Shown piece by piece: positions 47,198 through 58,257 of a stretch of 64,000 nt of DNA (positions are counted from its first letter, which is position 1; each line of letters begins with the position of its first letter). Source of the stretch: Botrytis cinerea B05.10 (Eukaryota > Ascomycota > Leotiomycetes > Helotiales > Sclerotiniaceae); NCBI RefSeq assembly GCF_000143535.2, contig NC_037317.1, positions 744,001-808,000 of the forward strand, in the 5' to 3' direction. The position numbers and the translations under genes are program-made. The notes under the pieces were generated by a model, which made no database searches, had not been told where the DNA came from, and worked only from the letters and a program-made list of their open reading frames with translations.

Positions 47198-48356
47198 GAT
47201 TGCGGTTATTTGAGATTTGGATTGTAAATTGGTAATGCTGAGGTGGTTGACTGGTTTGTAGTGATTTGGTTGTGTGTTGTAGAGCAATGAGGCTGGCTTT
47301 CTTGTCCTTTATATAACCCGAGGCGGCGAAGATCTCCGCATTAGACATCTCTCAATGTCATGCCCGTGATACTAATGCATTGACAACTTGTAAGTAAAAA
47401 TAGCTTCGGATTACGCATTTTCGAAAGCTGTCCGAATTCAACAATTGCTTGAGAGTCCGAGGAGGTGGTGGAACAGACGTGGCACGGGTCATTGCATGAG
47501 CATTTTCCCCACAACTCAAGAAATCATAGCGGAAACTTCATGGATCGCCTTTGTTTCGATTCAACCCCTATACGATCACAACCTCCCATTTGTTGACAGC
47601 ACAGCCATAGCATGATTTTCGTGTTGAGGTACTCAAACAGTATTCGATGACTGACTTGTTCTCAAGCACTTATGCTCGGAAGGAGATTGTGGGGTGCAAC
47701 GCACGAGAAGATTGGATGGCGGATTTTAGTTTCATGTTTGAGCGAAAAAAAGCAGTAGTAGTCGGCTCTTAGAATGACCGAGTCGGCTCTTTAAATGGCC
47801 GACTTGTTACCACACTCGATCACTCAAGTAAGGCCATTGAAAACACTTATTATATCTCAGGAAAATATAATATATGTTCACAACAAAGAGAGCCGGCCAA
47901 TGGAATGCATGCATTATTGACTATGGAGAGTTGAATGTAGTGTTTTAAATCTAAGTTAAGAAGGGCGAGAAAACTCAGACTAGTACGGGGGAAAAGTTGA
48001 GAATAGTCCGCCTCAACGACAGTGGCCCTCGGAGAGCCAGCGGAGCTAACACATGCATGATTCTATAAATCATACGATGTCTAGCTACCTTTCCTTTGTT
48101 TGTTGGTAGTTTCAGTCTTCCCTACTTCGCAACTGCTGAAGCTACTATTCTTCAAAAGAATCGATGGTTTCCTCAGAAAAGAGAATTTGAGGATTTAGTT
48201 TTCACCCTGATATGATTTTAAATAATGTGGCACTATCAAACGGTTTAGTTCACTTTTTTATTTATTTATCAGACAGTTCATCCACAAAATTTTATGGATT
48301 AAATGAACAGCCCGTATGCTGCCCCGAATTGGAAGCTACAGAGTCTGATTCACATG
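47198..48356. other. Intergenic, with one short direct repeat
   Basis: Upstream DNA of the ABM-type gene and 3' flank of the GMC gene. Only a tandem 21-base repeat is notable. Confidence 0.5.
47761..47802 (+). repeat. Tandem 21-base repeat (GTCGGCTCTT...CCGA)
   Basis: Two adjacent copies: GTCGGCTCTTAGAATGACCGA, then the same with T for A at position 11, A for G at 12 and G for A at 17. Each copy begins GTCGGCTCT and ends CCGA. Confidence 0.8.
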
Positions 48357-50193
48357 TCAATTTGTGTCCTTGGCCTCCTTTGCCATCGAAATCATCTCTG
48401 CTCCTAGATCCGCAATCGCGTATAGTGAAGCTTGAGGATGGCCCCCAAGTGGCGCTGGAAAAATACTTGCATCCACAACCCTGAGTCCTTGAACACCCTT
48501 TACGCGTAGCTCAGTGTCGAGTACCGTCCCAAGTGCACAAGTCCCTGCCATATGGTAATGTGGGCTTCCAATCGCACGAATCCGGTCTTCTATGTCCTTA
48601 TCGCTGCTTTCCAATGTCAATGATGACAGACCAGGACCAGGGCTCATCTCGGATTCTACCACATCTTTCCCAGCCTGAGTGAAAGTAAGAGCCTGCAACA
48701 ATCGACGAACACCATGAATCAACACTGCTCGGTCTACTGCTGTAGAGAAGTAGTTTGGTCGAATAATGGGTGGTTCGTTTGGTGAAGCAGACGCCAACTC
48801 TAGTGAGCCTCGAGATGTTGGCAGCGTGAGCATCACAGAAGTAGCGATGAAACTGCCATTGACAGGAACTCCGGGTGCAAGAGGGTTGTATACTACCATG
48901 GTCTCAACATGAGTCCTACTGGCATCATCCAATCCATGTGAATCCGATGGGTCCCCATCCTCAGTTAAAGCTTTCTTAAGCTGATCGGCTGGCAATGCTT
49001 CATTAACAATCCAATCAACAGGCATACCCTTGAAGAACGCTGGATCCGCAAGGGATGGGTGTCCAAGAGAAAGTCCGCGTTCCGGATCGCGTAGTTTATA
49101 AACTTGAAAGAGTGCAAAGTGATCAAAAAGGTTCTGGCCGACAGCTGGAGAATCATAGATTACTGGAATACCATGACGAGAAATCACGGAGGCGGGGCCT
49201 ACTCCTGAGAGTTGTAGCAACTGTGGTGAGCGTACGGCACCAGCTGCGATTATGATCTCTTTGCGAGCTTTAATCTGACGGCCATCCGCAAGTAACACGC
49301 CTATGGCTCGCGGCTCTTGGTTCGGAACTTGCTCAAAATTTATGCGATGGACGAGAGCTTCAGTCTTTACTTGAACGCCAGATAGATCATATGCTAGATG
49401 GGATGGTTGGCGAACCCCATCATCAAAGTTTTCGAGAAACTCGGATAGACCAGCAAGCTTGCCAGCATTTGATGGAACCCGCTCTACCCCGATTTCTTTC
49501 CACTAGAAGATCGGAGTATCAGTAATTTTCTTTTTATGGTCTGCTATTGGGGAAAGGAGGGGGGAGCCAACTCTCTGTGGAAGTAGGGATAATGCAGTTG
49601 ATGAAACTTGAGAGTAACAAATTGAGGTCGGGAAGAAAGAGCCTCCAAATTCAAAAGAGAGTAATCCTTACAGCTTTTAGTAACGGCTCACGTAGCGGAT
49701 ACTTTCTTTTCGGATCACTTCCACTGATACTTTTCACCTTCATTGGACCATTCGAGCCGTACTGCTCTGAGTTTGCTCCTGCATCATTGAATGCCTCGCT
49801 CCCTCTAAAATATGGCAGGAGACCATTATAACTCCAACGCTTATCATCTAGCATTCTTGTCCACGCATCGTAATCACTCGTATCGCCACGTGCCCAGCCA
49901 CCATAATTCAAAATACTACTTCCACCCAGCGTTTTTCCAGCGTTGAGAGTAATAACGCGGTTCGAGATGCTAGAGATAGGTGTGGTTTTATAAGACCAGT
50001 CAAGTTCAGACCCAGCAAGGGCAAATCCGCCTCCTAGGCTTGCCGAATTGGGATTTGATGTAGGATCTGGACCAGCTTCGAGAACGAGGATGGATGCAGA
50101 TGGGCCGAGGCGCTTGGATAGGTGGCTTGCAAGCGCACAGCCGGTGAGACCTCCACCAACGATTATATAATCTACTTCTATAGGAATCTGCAT
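48357..50193 (-). CDS. GMC-family FAD oxidoreductase (choline/aryl-alcohol oxidase-like)
   Basis: Two exons (50193-49672 and 49502-48357) with a 169-base intron (GTAAGG...TTCTAG, phase 0); 555 aa. The FAD motif VDYIIVGGGLTGCALASHL starts at residue 7. GKTLGGSSILNYGGWARG is GMC signature 1, and GAVRSPQLLQLSGVGP is signature 2. Near the C-terminus, SPHYHMAGTCALG carries the catalytic His and PLGGHPQASLYAIADLGAEM the second active-site His. No signal peptide is visible, so it is probably intracellular, unlike secreted aryl-alcohol oxidases. Known members oxidise alcohols (choline, aryl or long-chain alcohols, sugars) with FAD; the substrate here is not determined. It is adjacent to two pseudogenes of metabolite type, so it may be a survivor of the same locus. 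Confidence 0.92.
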
Positions 50194-51464
50194 AATGTGC
50201 TATTTCTAATGAAGCAAGAAAGATCACTGTCGAAAGATGGAGGCAGTTGAGTATTAATTTATCTTGAAGTCTGGAGTAAGCAAGTAGGTTGGCATATGCT
50301 GTGCCGCACGCTGTCTATTTACGCAAATGTATGCCACCGCAAAGCGTAGAGACTAAGATTGCACTTCGAGATTATCTTTAAACTGATATCGTTCCGATTG
50401 GTAGTGTGCATTTAAGGGCTTATGTTTAATGAATGCTATTGATCGCATGGCATTGGGAAGCAATGCATGCGCGTAGTGTCTACGCATTTTCTTCCTGGAA
50501 TGTAACCAATTTTTCTTTTATCTGAGCTAGCCCCTCCAGTATTGGACTAGCACATAAATATACAAAGTAATCATCGGCTTCTTTTTCTTTCTTGGCTATC
50601 CCTCTACAAGAGTTCGACTCACAATCTTAAAAAGAAAAAGAAAAGAATGTGGCCCCATTGACATTCCCTTGTTAGTCAACGAACACCAATTCTGCAGCGA
50701 GATCCCATTCAGATTGTGTGTTGTTGCAGTGAAGATGCCCCCGCGGGTGTGCTCCTGCATCTGGCAGCTATATTTCAAGAGTCAACATCATTTTCATTTG
50801 GTGTCTCGATTTTTTGGGTTGCGGAATCAGTGTTGGTGTTTGTGTTGGTTGTTTTTCCGTTAATTTGCAAGAGTCCATAAAAATATCACGTGGAGAAAAT
50901 CTCTGCCAATGAATTACTTACATGAAGTAATTCCAACAATCTTACTGCATTTGCTTATGATGATTTTTTCAAGATCCTAGGAGTCAAGCCATAATGCTTG
51001 ATTTGATTTGCCCAGACCATCTTGTATGCTGTGCATCTCCGGTTGCGATTGCGGCGTCCTACTAAAGAGTGACCAAGCTTTCCAAGGTTCTTTTTACATG
51101 CTTGTCAGATATTACTCTGGCCAACGTCCTTTGTAAGTCTTACAATTGTATCATTTTGTGACCTTTTCAATTTGATTGTTTTTTGATGACCCATGGGTTG
51201 CAATAGTACCACTGATTGAGCTTAGTTGATTGATGCAATTCCCAACTTTCTGGTTTTTCTGACTGTTGGGCTACGATTAAAGTCAAAGTAGTTAGAAGGG
51301 GGCTAATTCTCTAATTTCTAGGGTAAGATCGCCAATCGAAGGCCAATCGAAGGCTCACCTCGCTTCGTTCATGCTCTGTATAAATCATACTGATGATTCC
51401 TCCTCTTGGGCGAACAAATACATTCTTGCTTACTTGTCCGTTGATTGTCCAAACTAACCCAATC
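50194..51464. other. Intergenic between divergent genes
   Basis: Holds the promoters of the GMC gene (-) and the aminotransferase pseudogene (+). No frame with protein character. Confidence 0.5.
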
Positions 51465-52858
51465 ATGTCTTCAGCACACGATAGTGGTCTCTCTCTCCAC
51501 GCGGCCAAGAAACTCTCCTTGTTGCCTCCACGCGCATATCTGGCTGCCCCAGAGCCTGGCCTTATCCATCTCAACCAAGCTGAGAATTATGTGATTCGAC
51601 CAGAACTCTTGGGAATTTGTAAGACAGCGATTGACAAAGAATCAACCGAAGAGGTAAGGATTCCAATGTCACATTTGGGAGTTTGATGATCTGACCGACG
51701 ATCCTAAAACGTTCTGCTATCCTCCCGGGTTTGGTGGTTCATCTCCCTTGCGTGCCGCAATAGCTTCTTTCACAAACACGTACTTTCAACCTTCGCTCCC
51801 AGTGACGGAAGACCACGTAGTGATTGGAAGAGGCTCAGGAAATAATAGATACACTACTTTGTGCTATTTGTGATCCTGGAGATGTTGTTTTGAGTCTCGC
51901 GCCCGTCTGGAGTTTGTACCTACTGTATACCCCAGGAAGATATGTGTTGACTTATCTTTGCAGGTGGATTCCATCTTTTAGCCTCAAGATCTTCCGGCTC
52001 CACGATTCTTCAAGTTCCTTCCCCGATATTTCAGGAATCTCTCTCCGTCGATTGCGTTCAGCGTTTGATGGCGACGTATGATGCGCATCCGGAGAAATTA
52101 CGAATCAAAGCTTTGTTGATCGCAAATCCCCATAATCCGTGTGATAGCGTTCACGCGCCAGATACTATTCGCAAACTTATGAATTTCTGTCATGATAAGG
52201 GCCTTCATTACATCTCTGATGAGGTATCTGCTCTCACGGCATTTAACACTGATGCTGATACACCTTTTACATCGGCTTTGAGCTTGGTCAATGATGGTAA
52301 AGGCGGAATTCAAAAGAGTAGGGTACACGTGGTATCCAGCGCGAGTAAAGATCTTGGGAGTCCTGGAATGAGAATTGTAAGTATTTAATTCCTCATTGCA
52401 GTTGCAACTAGCTGAAATATCCGAAATTAGGGATGGTTGATATCACAAGCAAACTCGGACCTACTTTACAGCGTAGGCTGGAAAGCTGTATGGCAAGTTT
52501 CGAGCCTGAGTAGTCTATACATTACCGCAGTACTCAAGTCCGCCAAGCTTTCGGATCTGATAGTATTAAGCCATAACGGTTGAGAAGTGTATATAAGCTC
52601 TTGACATTCAGGTTGGAAGCATGGGGTGTAGAATATATACCTGTCAAAGCTGGAGTGGTCATACATCTACGTGTTGCTAAGAACGCTCAATCGTGGGAAG
52701 ATGAGGCAGCGGTGTTGGCGAAAATCAAAGAACAAGGCGTTGTTATTGGGTCGGGGAGGGCTTATGGTATTGGAATGGGGTGGGGGAGAATGTTGTTTTC
52801 TGTGAAGGAGGAGTTGATGATGGAGGTTCTTGGGAAGCTTGAGAAGGTACTAGGATAA
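51465..52858 (+). pseudogene. Aminotransferase pseudogene, ACC-synthase-like (fold-type I PLP enzyme)
   Basis: Starts at ATG 51465 with a credible N-terminus (LIHLNQAENYVIRPELLGIC), but the coding frame is broken at least three, probably four times. The breaks lie near 51660-51690, 51836-51842 (coding resumes as EIIDTLLCAICDPGD), about 52025-52065 (resumes as RLMATYDAHPEK) and 52572-52583 (in-frame TGA; the other frame resumes at LRSVYKLL). The fold-type I landmarks survive: NPHNPCDS (N-P-x-N-P), YISDEVSAL (Asp contacting the PLP ring) and SSASKDLGSPGMRI with the PLP-binding lysine at 52347-52349. This matches the 1-aminocyclopropane-1-carboxylate synthase-like group, which in fungi includes enzymes of sulfur-containing metabolite clusters (GliI-like C-S lyases). 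One intron (GTAAGT...ATTAG at about 52379-52429) still looks normal. Product surely inactive. Confidence 0.82.
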
Positions 52859-53170
52859 GGATAGATTTATGATCAAATCCATTGGGCATACTTCTCATAC
52901 TCTCCCCTCGCTGCGTGCTAGCTCTATCTAATGCAGTACACTGGAGAATTGACGTCCTTGAAGTAATAATGTAGCTCTAGAAGTTTCACTTGAAATATGA
53001 GCTACTAATTTTGGAAAGTCACAATGCTACAGCACCCTCATTCTACACAATGACTGCGCCGGCTAGCCCTCTTATAAGATTATTGCTAGCAATTTCTTAT
53101 AGTTGACCTTGTACGCTCCCATCCTCAATGATCGCTGCTTGATCACTCCAATTTCCTCCATCTGGAGTCT

Positions 53171-54465
53171 TTACTTTGCTTCTACAACCCTCTCGGGTAT
53201 AGGTACCTGTTTCTCTTGATCAGTTTTAATCTTTCCGGCTTCAATACCAAGTTGTGTATTCAGTTCTGGTCGCAATAGGATATGTTTCTCCGCTCAAACT
53301 GCAAAAAGCTCTGTACATCCCAACGCACTAGCACCAACCCAGATGACCCTAAGGGGCCCACGATAGACAGAAATGAATTGTTGCTGAACAATCGGCTCCA
53401 AAGACTGGATATACCTGCCACTCACAGATTAATATGCACGTCCGCCTGACAGTTGTTGACGGAAAGTAGCGTCTGCAATGGGCGTGGAGTAGCGATCAAA
53501 TTTCGAGTTGAAAATGATACTAGGAATTGTAATACTCTGAAGGAGCATCGAAGATATGAAGTGGATGTAGAAGCCTGCTACCGATGTTCGATTCCCGAAG
53601 GTATCGACACTTCTTTGCAAAACTTGGGCGGTCTCCATTCATACATATGAATGCCTACCCATCCGAGTGCACCCAGCACGATTGGAATGATTACTCGCCA
53701 GGAAGACCATGGAAATACGGTTCCGCCAAATATTAGGCCAATGATTAAAGAGCACAGATAGGTGATGAAGAGCGTATTTCCCACTCAGTCGATTCGCAGA
53801 AGTGCTCGTGTCCACGTGGATTCTTTCTCAAAATAAAAGTATCCGATAGTCCGGACTGCAGTCCAACAATATAAGGTTTTGAACATCCAAAGGAAATTGG
53901 AATTCTGAGAATGGTTCAATGTTCCAATCAAAGTCAACATCTCAAATGATTTAAATGTTCCGATCAGTTTGGAGATTTGATAATCTTCACTGTCGAATTG
54001 CAGTCTGGACTATATTGAACACTCTGCTCACAATGAAAACGATTAAATATAACTGTGATAATCACTAGAATATCGGAATTCAGTATTGCCTATTGGAGCA
54101 AGAATTGGAAAGAGAATGGGGAGATAGAGTTGTATTAAAAAGCAATAGACCAGTATATCTTGAAATGAAAAATTGGAGGTTGAGATCGGGTGGCAGGATT
54201 AAGTATCGAGAACAAACGGATAAGTAAGCAAATTGTAATGGCTAGTAAACCCCGAAATATGGAGATTCAAATAGAAAATCCATCTCTGATTAACATCCGC
54301 AAGAGCTTCTCCTATAAGCGGTCCCAAAATAGCAGCAACAGCCATTGAATACATGACAATAACCAAATATTTCCCTCTTTCCCTTAGCGGAATAATATCG
54401 TGCTGGACGACCAGATGTTTCACAAATCGTTCACGACCGAATTCGTTGATGAATATCACGAGATT
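53171..54465 (-). pseudogene. MFS drug/toxin exporter pseudogene
   Basis: Minus-strand remnants of a DHA2-type (14-helix) major-facilitator exporter. From about 54465: IIPLRERGKYLVIVMYSMAV and AILGPLIGEALADVNQRWIF (helix 5-6 motif C region). From 53825: TWTRALLRID, then a TGA at 53785-53787 where the family has Trp, then GNTLFITYLCSLIIGLIFGG, FPWSSWR and PPKFCKE. After a lost stretch, a C-terminal fragment (53400-53171) has PLRVIWVGASALGC, another TGA at 53294-53296, and AEKHILLRPELNTQL. The N-terminal helices and helices about 9-12 are missing. Relatives pump toxins and fungicides, often from secondary-metabolite clusters. It cannot make a working pump. Confidence 0.8.
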
Positions 54466-54760
54466 GAGTGTTGCGAAGTCTATTAATACGGATGGACCAA
54501 GTGTGGAGTTGCATAGTGGATAAGCTGGGTGATGATAATAGGTGTTTGGTGTGCATTTTACCGGACGGGGTGGGAGGCATACAAAAATTCAATCGATCTT
54601 CACTATTCGCCCTGCCCCTCTTTCAATCAACTGGCAGAATGAAGATAAAATAGTAAGCCCACCCCCACCCATTTATCCCGCCAATCCTTCCCACCAACAA
54701 AAATTTCAAACTCCCACAACTCTCAACTCTTTCAAACTATATCAAGTGCAAAATGAAGTC

Positions 54761-54859
54761 TGAGCTACACAGGGATCGAACCTGTAATCTTTTGATAGAG
54801 AGAACTGTTATTTCTAACAGAAATCGAAGTCAAACGCGTTGCCATTGCGCCAGCAGCCC
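54761..54859 (-). tRNA. tRNA-Arg (anticodon TCG), intron-containing
   Basis: Cloverleaf on the minus strand from 54859 to 54761. Acceptor stem GGGCTGC/GTAGCTC (7 bp, two G-U), discriminator A. D arm GCGCAATGGCAACGCG. Anticodon stem TTTGA/TCAAA with spliced loop CTTCGAA, giving anticodon TCG (reads CGA). T arm ACAGG-TTCGATC-CCTGT. An intron of about 27 bases sits one base 3' of the anticodon, the canonical position, and can form a small hairpin (CTGTTA...TAACAG). The T-loop TTCGATC and D box GCGCAATGG serve as internal B and A boxes for RNA polymerase III. A T-rich stretch follows about 30 bases downstream on the transcribed strand. Confidence 0.88.
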
Positions 54860-55774
54860 TGTTATTGGATGGGTCAGAGTGGATCTTTTTTGTATATATT
54901 TCTTTTTATTTGTGTGCTTGAAATTAGCCGAAGGATTACACCCCTTCCAATCCAAATGAAGATCTAACAGGAAGTTAGAAGCGAAGCTGCCAACTTAAGC
55001 GAAAAGAACTAGCTAATGTGGCTATCAAAGCCGATCACGTGCTTGCAGAGTCCGTGCGCTCTCACATCCTATTTCAATCCACAGCTCCACAACATACTGC
55101 TTCCATTTTCATTCACATTCGCTGAACTCTAAACTCAGTACAATGGATGGGCCAGATCGAATGTGCTGGTCTCAAGTGGAACCGCCGTATCTGGCTTGCT
55201 ACATCCAAGCTGTAGCTATTCCCAAATTGCTTCCATGTTACTTTCTTAAATCTCACTCATGTATCACGAGAACAATCTTTTGGTTCCAATTTCTCCACAT
55301 TCCGGGCCGCTGCTACCGACATATATCGGCAGTATTCTTGGCGGCAAATATCCCATATTGAAGATTCATTTTACCCACCCTATCATAACGATTCCCCTGA
55401 CATTCGGCAATCTGCCTTAAACCTTTTTCAATGATATCTTCACTTCACTCCCGGGAGCCCCGTACATAATAACCCTTTAATTCACCTCGTGATATATCTT
55501 TCGAGCCATGAAGGGGCGGAAGATCTGTTACCGAGTGTGCGGAGGTTACATGCTGAAGTTTTTAGTATATGAAATTTTAATTTACGGACGGATCCCCTAC
55601 TCAGTCTGGCGATTGAAGTGACTTCTATGGCCCGACGGGATTGTTATGGGATCATTTTCGATAGTAATGGCAATATGCGATAAAGTACTTAAGATGATAT
55701 TGTCCCATTGATATTAATCTGTTAGAACCAGTTGTCTCTAATCTCCCTGTATTGATAGAGGTCTCATTGACGCC
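54860..55774. other. Intergenic, upstream of the cellulase gene
   Basis: About 900 bases before the GH5 start. One 72-codon frame (55143-55361) has no convincing protein character. Carbon-catabolite (CreA) sites were looked for and no clear pair was seen. Confidence 0.5.
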
Positions 55775-58005
55775 ATGAAAACTGCTGCAATTTTCAGCGT
55801 GCTGTCCTTGGCAGTGGAGTTAGTATACTCCCAGGCTGCAGGATATACTCAGTGTAAATTTCCACCAACATATATTATCATTACTTGATACCTAGTTACT
55901 GATTTGAAGATAGGCGGTGGGAGTAGTTGGACTGGGGCAACTACCTGCGTTACTGGATATGTTTGTCAATATCAAAATACATGTAAGAATCCCATCAAGT
56001 TGTAGATTTATATGACGAAGAAACACTCATTTTTGTAGTTTACTCTCAGTGTATTCCGGGTACTGCTACCACTACAGTGCCAACAACTCTGACTACGACA
56101 ACGAAGTCCAGTACTACATCCGCAACCTCCATACCAACAACATCTACGACCTCTAAGCCAATCACATCCACAACTTCATCCTCGAAAACTAGTTCGGCGG
56201 CAACCTCAACGGTCCAATCAGCCTGCACTGCTGCATTCACCCCAGTTACTGCTTCTGCCGCATTTGCTGCATTGAACCCAGGGTGGAATCTCGGGAATAC
56301 GTTGGATGCTGTCCCAGATGAAGGATCCTGGAATAATCCTGCTGTCACTCCTGCTACCTTTTCGGCAGTGAAAGCTGAGGGGTTCAATAGCGTCAGAATA
56401 CCAGGTAACGATTCACTTTAATTACATACTCATCTATGGTTTAAACAGCACTGACAAAATTCATAGTAACTTGGGCATACCACTTTGTGACTTCTTCCCC
56501 CAGCTGGACCGTCAATACCACTTGGATGGACCGAGTTGAAACGGTCGTAGATCAAGCCCTTGCTACTGGATTGTACGTCATTCTCAATGTCCATCATGAT
56601 TCTTGGATTTGGGCAGATGTCTCTGCAGGTGGTGCCAATCTTACCATGATCGAAGAGAAATTCTCTGCCCTTTGGTCTCAAATCGCAACGAGAATGAAAT
56701 GCAAATCTAGTAAATTACTTTTTGAAGCTATCAATGAGCCACCCGGAACAACACAAGAGAACGCGAACGAACTTAACAAACTCAATACTATCTTCCTTGC
56801 AGCCATCAACCAGGCTGGAGGTTACAACCCTCAAAGAGTAGTTTCCCTTTCAGGTCTTCAGATGAATTCGGTTTATACTCAGCAATGGTTCACCAAGCCC
56901 ACAACTTATACAAGTCAACCTTGGGGTCTTCAATTTCATTATTACTCACCCTACATGTTGATCTTTGATGCTTGGGGAGATACCATCTGGGGTTCTGATG
57001 CCGATAAAGCCACTTTGACATCAGACTTCCAACAGTTCGCAGGTAACTTCACAGGCATCCCGACATTGATTGGAGAATGGCAAGCTACACCTAACTTTGT
57101 TGAGCCAGCCGCTAGATGGAAGTATACAGACTTTTTTGTGAAAACCGCCAAGAGTTTCAATTTTGCTCATGTACTCTGGGACAATGGACTTGATTTCTAC
57201 GACCGTCCTACAAATACTTGGATCGATCCTATCTCCATGTCAATACTTTTCAACGGCGTTAAAGGAGTCACCAACTCCCTTGCAGACAGTTCAACAGATT
57301 ATCTCGCTACATCCTGGAATTCCTCGGCTTATCTCTTCCATAAAGTTGGCGATGCTGTCGTCGCACAATCTGTTCCTTATCTCTTGAACGGAAATACCTT
57401 GACATCTATCAAAACTTCCACGGGCACAACATTAGCAACCACCTCGTACAGCATGTCCTCATCCGGTGTTTTGACCTTCACTCAAGCTTATCTCGCAACC
57501 CTCTATTCCGCTACAACAGCCGCCGGTATTAAAGCCACCCTAACTTTGACCTTCTCTGCCGGTGCTCCTTCCCAACTACAAATTGTGCAATGGGCTACTC
57601 CAACCCTCTCACAAACGTCCTTCACCAAACAAACTGCTGCAGACCTCACAATCCCAATTAACTATGCGGGACTCCCACAAGTCGCAGCTATCAAGGCTTT
57701 GAATGCAGATGGTTCGTACATGGTTTCTGGTGATGATTGGACCCAGTATTTGGGACCATTACAGCAAGCTCGATGGACCTGGGGCTCTTGGTCAAGTAGT
57801 AGTGCTGGACTGACCATCCCTGTTTCGGGATTGACTGTTATCAGTAGCTCTTCTCAGAAGGTTACTTTGACACTTGAAGTAAGTTTTTATCTAGAGTTTT
57901 GGAATACCTCGCTTCCCGTTTAAGCATACCGAACCAATACTAATGCCGATATAGTTTTTCCCGAGAATTCAAGGACAGAACAGCGTGAACATCACTTTCA
58001 CCTAA
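55775..58005 (+). CDS. Secreted CBM1-GH5 endoglucanase-type glycosidase with Ig-like C-terminal domain
   Basis: Five exons: 55775-55853, 55914-55982, 56039-56404, 56467-57878, 57955-58005; 658 aa. Signal peptide (1-19); fungal cellulose-binding module CBM1 at about 20-58 (CGGGSSWTGATTCVTGYVC...FYSQC); Thr/Ser linker (about 59-105); GH5 catalytic domain from about 112 to 450. The predicted acid/base is E262 (EAINEPPG), the nucleophile E375 (LIGEWQA), and HHDSWIW is present. The last ~95 residues resemble a CBM-X2/CBM46-like Ig domain (FTKQTAADLTIPINYAG). It acts on beta-glucans such as cellulose outside the cell. Introns flank the CBM1 as in other modular fungal cellulases, consistent with exon shuffling. 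Its 3' end faces the alpha-galactosidase gene. Confidence 0.93.
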
Positions 58006-58257
58006 GCGTGGAACGAAGAAGTGGAGTGAGAAAATCAGCAGAGTGAATACAATATAGCGTGTAAATATCTTGAATCATCGAGCTCTAGTGTGCATACATA
58101 TACTATATGGTTCCGACGATTAAATTGAGCTGTATATATTCATGAATTCAATACATATATTACTTTCCATCAGAACTTGAAGAAATTTTCAAGAGGCATA
58201 CCATTGGCACCAAATGATTTATGAGCCCATTTTCTCTATAGTATCAGCTCAAACAAA

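Noticed and set aside
48212..48484. + frame of 90 codons
   Set aside because: Opposite strand of the 3' end of the GMC gene; no protein character outside it.
54753..54959. A 68-codon + frame across 54753-54959
   Set aside because: It reads through the tRNA-Arg gene on the other strand; apparent Arg/Asn content comes from tRNA sequence.
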